Shown here: positions 5,844 through 8,075 of the stretch, piece after piece | Layout of the letters: each line of letters opens with the position of its first letter | Numbering within the stretch: position 1 is the first letter of the stretch | Source: Candidatus Methanophagaceae archaeon | Lineage (GTDB): Archaea; Halobacteriota; Syntropharchaeia; Alkanophagales; Methanospirareceae | Assembly (NCBI GenBank): GCA_013374505.1 | Contig: QENJ01000254.1 | Span: 1-8,075 of the forward strand | Direction: 5' to 3' | Length of the DNA stretch: 8,075 nt | Notes under the pieces: model-generated | What the model saw: only the letters and a program-made list of their open reading frames with translations | The model's database searches: none | Told to the model about the DNA's origin: nothing | Position numbers and translations under genes: made by a program

Positions 5844-5992
5844 ACGATTACCAGATAAACGGTACGACCAAGATATTCCTTAGGACAATCGACCTTGGCA
5901 CTATTTCCGAATTTCGTTACCCTTCGGATAATGAATCCTTGGATCCCGTCAAGCTCAAGGTGGGTCTGCGCTTGGATTGGAACTTTTTTCAT
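5840..5992 (-). CDS. DUF2080 family transposon-encoded protein
   Basis: 50 aa from ATG 5992 to TGA 5840: MKKVPIQAQTHLELDGIQG, then RRVTKFGNSAKVDCPKEYLG and RTVYLVIV. The 'K-x-TKFGN-AKVDxPKEYLG--VYVVV' pattern is typical of the DUF2080 family, small AbrB/MazE-like beta proteins known from archaeal insertion sequences, probably DNA-binding. The reading frame is complete and its end overlaps the transposase start by four bases, so the two were translated as a unit. TTTTAAATA on the - strand, 28 bp ahead, suggests leaderless transcription. It is intact although the transposase is not, so it might still be made, perhaps binding the element's ends. Confidence 0.8.
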   Translation of the reverse strand: MKKVPIQAQTHLELDGIQGFIIRRVTKFGNSAKVDCPKEYLGRTVYLVIV

Positions 5993-6013
5993 AGGATATC
6001 TATTGGATATCCT
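5993..6013. repeat. 8-bp perfect hairpin between promoter and start of the DUF2080 gene
   Basis: AGGATATC (5993-6000) and GATATCCT (6006-6013) flank a 5-nt loop, directly before ATG 5992. A dyad here, between the TATA box and the start, is where a self-binding regulator would act. The 10-mer GGATATCCTA at 6005-6014 also occurs at 5369-5378, just left of the element. Confidence 0.45.
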
Positions 6014-6015
6014 AC

Positions 6016-6024
6016 TATTTAAAA
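6016..6024 (-). promoter_or_regulatory. TATA-like box of the insertion sequence
   Basis: TTTTAAATA on the - strand, centred 28 bp before ATG 5992, fits a leaderless archaeal promoter. Confidence 0.5.
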
Positions 6025-6119
6025 CCTTTGCTTTTTGTCCGTGAACAAGCTCACAAATTTAAGTCCGCACATCTCATAGTGAGTCACAGAAGGACTAGTT
6101 TGCTACAGCCAGATTTATC

Positions 6120-8075
6120 TTACCGTGCATGGCTACATCTTATTTCGGAGATACTGAATACGTGACGAATAGCAGCTCGCCGTATTGCTTCACGGCTAGT
6201 TGAATCTGGCGTTTGATCTAGTTGATCAGTAGGTTGAGGTGAATCTGTTCTCGTGGATTGTGCGTTAGATCCCCTGGCCAGCTCATCAAGGGGACTCTCG
6301 ATTTCCAGATCCTCAACTCTGGCGTCAATCCATTCAAGTCGTTGGCGTCTTCCCTCCGGTCTTTGAATATTCCCTGGTAAGTTTTCGACAAAATCTCTTA
6401 AACTCCCCAACATCGCTACCGGATCATTTGGATCGCCATGTATGCAATCCGTAATGGCATTTTGACGACCATGCGCATACACACTAGTGTTCCAGGCAAG
6501 ATCCGTAAGGAGTTCTACTACATATGGATCAAGACTCTGCCATTGCCCCTCTGAAATTGGATTGTCTGCCCTATGATGAGCACTTATCCCGGTACTTCGA
6601 CTGCGTGCTATTTCGCGATAATCGTTGATCTGTCTTTGGAAAAGTTGGTTTAGTGCATCGCTACTCAAAAGGGGGCGGCCAGTTCTAGTGAGGTAATCAA
6701 GTGCATCTCGGCCTCGGAGACCAGCAGCTCCCACCATCAGTCTAGTTACAGCGGGACTGGCATCAACAGCTTCCATCCTCTGTCGTACTTCGGGTTCTCT
6801 GAGTGGCGCAACGTCGTACCCAACGCCGATGGTCACTCCTGAATTGGGATGAGGAGGTCCCGGCACATAGGGTTGTCTCCTTGCTCCTTCTCTTACGCGT
6901 GTCAACTCCCCAGGCCGATAGACATTAAACCTGTTCTCAATACTGTCTTGCACCTCCTCATCGGCTTGTTCGTCATCACCCGCTGCTTGCATCATTTCGA
7001 ATAAGCTGGGGTTGGGGATAAAAGGAAGACGTCTTTCTCCTGTACTCCAAAAGGTATCGGGCGGCCATGTACCCGCAGGATCAATAAATCGGACAGGGTT
7101 ATTCCATGAATAGCGGTATAGGTTTGTTCCATCAGCCAATCCCACCGGATCCGCACTACACCACCTCCCCAACCACGGCGCATAGTACCGCGCCGTATGG
7201 TAATTCAACCCGCTCTCCTCATCCCGCTCCATCCCCGTATATCGATACCGCTTGGGCACCTCAGTCTGGCTGCGCACCGCCAGATAGGACGTACTGCCAT
7301 ATGGATAATATTCCTCGTAAGAGATAACCTGGGCGGCCGCATCCACTTCCAAACTAACCGAGCCCAGGTGGTTCCCAAGCTGGTATCGGATAAGTTGCGC
7401 CGGCAAACCTGGTTCATCACCGCGCCTTCGGGTTTCCACCAGAGCAATTCGTTGCTGGTCGTCCATAACATGCAGTGTCTCCCGCTCCAGCGTTATGGTG
7501 CTTTCACTGCCATTGTACTTTCGGTAGACCTCAAATCCGCCAAGGTAGAACCGCTCTTTCTGGCGCATACCGTTCTGCTCGATCACCTTGCGCACCCTCT
7601 GCCCCCCGGCATCATAAACGTAGTACGCCATGCAGCCGCCGCCCTTATCCACCATGTGCAGCTGGTCTTTGAAATCCCAGACCATCTCCGGCAGGTGAGG
7701 CATCGAAGTCATATTACCGTGGGGGTCGTAAGCGTACGGTTCTGAGATCGGATGATTACCATTGGGATGAACAACCGTGCAACTTAAGCGATTGCTATTC
7801 TTTTCTAATTCGATCAGACTTACTTCATCATACTCATACGCGCGTATCCAGTTACCGCTGTGAGCCTTATGGTCGAATTTAAGGATGTTCCCGACCTCGT
7901 CGTATTCATAGAACTCAAAGTAGTTGCGCATCGCCTGACCGTCATTGGGGTGTGCCAGGTTGATCCGGTGCTTGTCGTGCCAAGTGTTCTGCGGTTCGGA
8001 TGCCTGCCCGATATGCTCCCGCCCGCAGGCTTCAATCAAGCGGTAAATAGCATCATATTTGTATTTTGCATCCGG
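6120..8075 (-). CDS. Rhs/TccC-type toxin with C-terminal lysozyme-like (pesticin/T4-type) domain, 5'-truncated by the window edge
   Basis: The frame stays open to the last base, so the TTG at 8039 is not the start; 651 C-terminal residues are visible. Numbering from the first visible residue, YD repeats occur at 5-13 (YKYDAIYRL), 56-63, 80-85, 114-121 and 152-159. The Rhs core closes with YRYTGMERDEESGLNYHTAR (277-296), YYAPWLGRW and DPVGLADGTNLYRYSWNNP (309-327), ending DPAGT at 332-336. This is the TccC/TcB-C signature; in studied TccC and Rhs proteins a nearby aspartate protease releases the C-terminal toxin inside a hollow shell. Beyond it, residues 380-585 look like a T4-lysozyme/pesticin muramidase: REG with likely catalytic E396, SGVTIGVGYD with T415 and D421, LTDLAWN (523-529), and the closing PEGRRQRLEW (573-582). 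A Thr/Ser/Pro-rich tail follows. Such enzymes cut murein glycan. The closest relatives I know of are bacterial, so transfer is likely. The lysozyme assignment is good but not certain. Confidence 0.88.
   Translation of the reverse strand, partial: PDAKYKYDAIYRLIEACGREHIGQASEPQNTWHDKHRINLAHPNDGQAMRNYFEFYEYDEVGNILKFDHKAHSGNWIRAYEYDEVSLIELEKNSNRLSCTVVHPNGNHPISEPYAYDPHGNMTSMPHLPEMVWDFKDQLHMVDKGGGCMAYYVYDAGGQRVRKVIEQNGMRQKERFYLGGFEVYRKYNGSESTITLERETLHVMDDQQRIALVETRRRGDEPGLPAQLIRYQLGNHLGSVSLEVDAAAQVISYEEYYPYGSTSYLAVRSQTEVPKRYRYTGMERDEESGLNYHTARYYAPWLGRWCSADPVGLADGTNLYRYSWNNPVRFIDPAGTWPPDTFWSTGERRLPFIPNPSLFEMMQAAGDDEQADEEVQDSIENRFNVYRPGELTRVREGARRQPYVPGPPHPNSGVTIGVGYDVAPLREPEVRQRMEAVDASPAVTRLMVGAAGLRGRDALDYLTRTGRPLLSSDALNQLFQRQINDYREIARSRSTGISAHHRADNPISEGQWQSLDPYVVELLTDLAWNTSVYAHGRQNAITDCIHGDPNDPVAMLGSLRDFVENLPGNIQRPEGRRQRLEWIDARVEDLEIESPLDELARGSNAQSTRTDSPQPTDQLDQTPDSTSREAIRRAAIRHVFSISEIRCSHAR
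6321..6938 (-). other. Variable toxin tip: lysozyme-like domain of the Rhs protein
   Basis: This marks residues about 380-585 of the visible fragment. The order Glu (in EGARRQPYVPG), then Thr in TIG, then 'DLAWN', then 'RRQRLEW' follows that of GH24/pesticin-like muramidases, where the family has E-G-x-R...Y, TIGYG, D-x-A-x-N and RR-x-x-E. The 'HPNSGVTIGVGYD' form is that of the lysozyme-like domains found on bacterial polymorphic and type VI secretion effectors. Substrate is inferred from fold only. Confidence 0.65.

Larger units (their letters stand above)
5384..6089 (-). mobile_element. Internally deleted archaeal insertion sequence (DUF2080 plus DDE transposase relic)
   Basis: Two genes in the order DUF2080 protein then transposase, joined by an ATGA overlap, is the layout of two-ORF archaeal insertion sequences; the ISA1214 group is one candidate. 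The limits are tentative: CTGTCTCAC near 5384-5392 resembles, in inverted form, TGAGTCACAG at 6080-6089, with two extra bases. No convincing target-site duplication is visible at these ends. At roughly 0.7 kb the element is shorter than an intact one because most of the transposase is missing, so it cannot move by itself. Confidence 0.5.

Noticed and set aside
7197..7745. 182-codon + strand frame
   Set aside because: It lies wholly opposite the Rhs core, whose protein motifs are unmistakable; no ribosome binding site and no family character.
8037..8039. TTG as the start of the Rhs gene
   Set aside because: The frame continues upstream with a clear YD repeat (YKYDAIYRL), so the gene begins outside the window.
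1..8075. tRNA, rRNA or CRISPR array
   Set aside because: No cloverleaf-like run ending in CCA context, no rRNA stretch and no regularly spaced repeats were seen by eye; a tRNAscan or CRISPR search would confirm.

Overview
The window looks like a piece of a euryarchaeal chromosome, plausibly a methanogen or an anaerobic methane oxidiser. This rests on archaeal-style translation signals (GAGGTG/GGAGG ribosome binding sites), TATA-like boxes about 28 bp ahead of apparently leaderless starts, a DUF2080-type transposon protein (a family I know from archaea), and a HEPN/MNT pair of a kind common in archaea. No rRNA, tRNA or CRISPR array is visible, so the taxonomic guess rests on protein character alone.

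Layout: (1) 1-2016, + strand, ordinary core genes: the end of a flavin-reductase-like flavoprotein, argG (argininosuccinate synthase, overlapping it by ATGA), and a 124-aa protein of unknown function 16 bp further on. (2) 2017-2830, no convincing gene but rich in inverted repeats, including two interleaved 9-bp stems that could form a pseudoknot or a terminator. (3) 2831-3691, - strand, an intact two-gene HEPN-nuclease/MNT-nucleotidyltransferase module of the HepT/MntA type. (4) 3726-4401, - strand, two gene relics: a HicB-like antitoxin broken by a TAA at codon 13, and a short N-terminal piece resembling the opening domain of Tc-toxin A-like proteins, broken by stops. (5) 4661-5223, + strand, a tight pair of unrecognised small genes (coiled coil plus possible winged helix, then a 58-aa basic protein). 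(6) About 5384-6089, an insertion sequence with an intact DUF2080 gene but a transposase that has lost its middle. (7) 6120-8075, - strand, the C-terminal 651 residues of a large Rhs/TccC-type toxin, open at the window edge, whose variable tip looks like a T4-lysozyme/pesticin-like muramidase.

Together the right three quarters read as an accessory island beside a conserved argG operon: toxin-antitoxin genes, relics, a decayed transposon and a bacterial-type Rhs/Tc toxin. The most interesting point is a toxin that should cut bacterial murein in what appears to be an archaeal genome, with a second Tc-like relic 1.7 kb away and no visible immunity gene. The inference is an anti-bacterial weapon acquired from bacteria. 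Function, delivery and taxonomy cannot be proved from this window.
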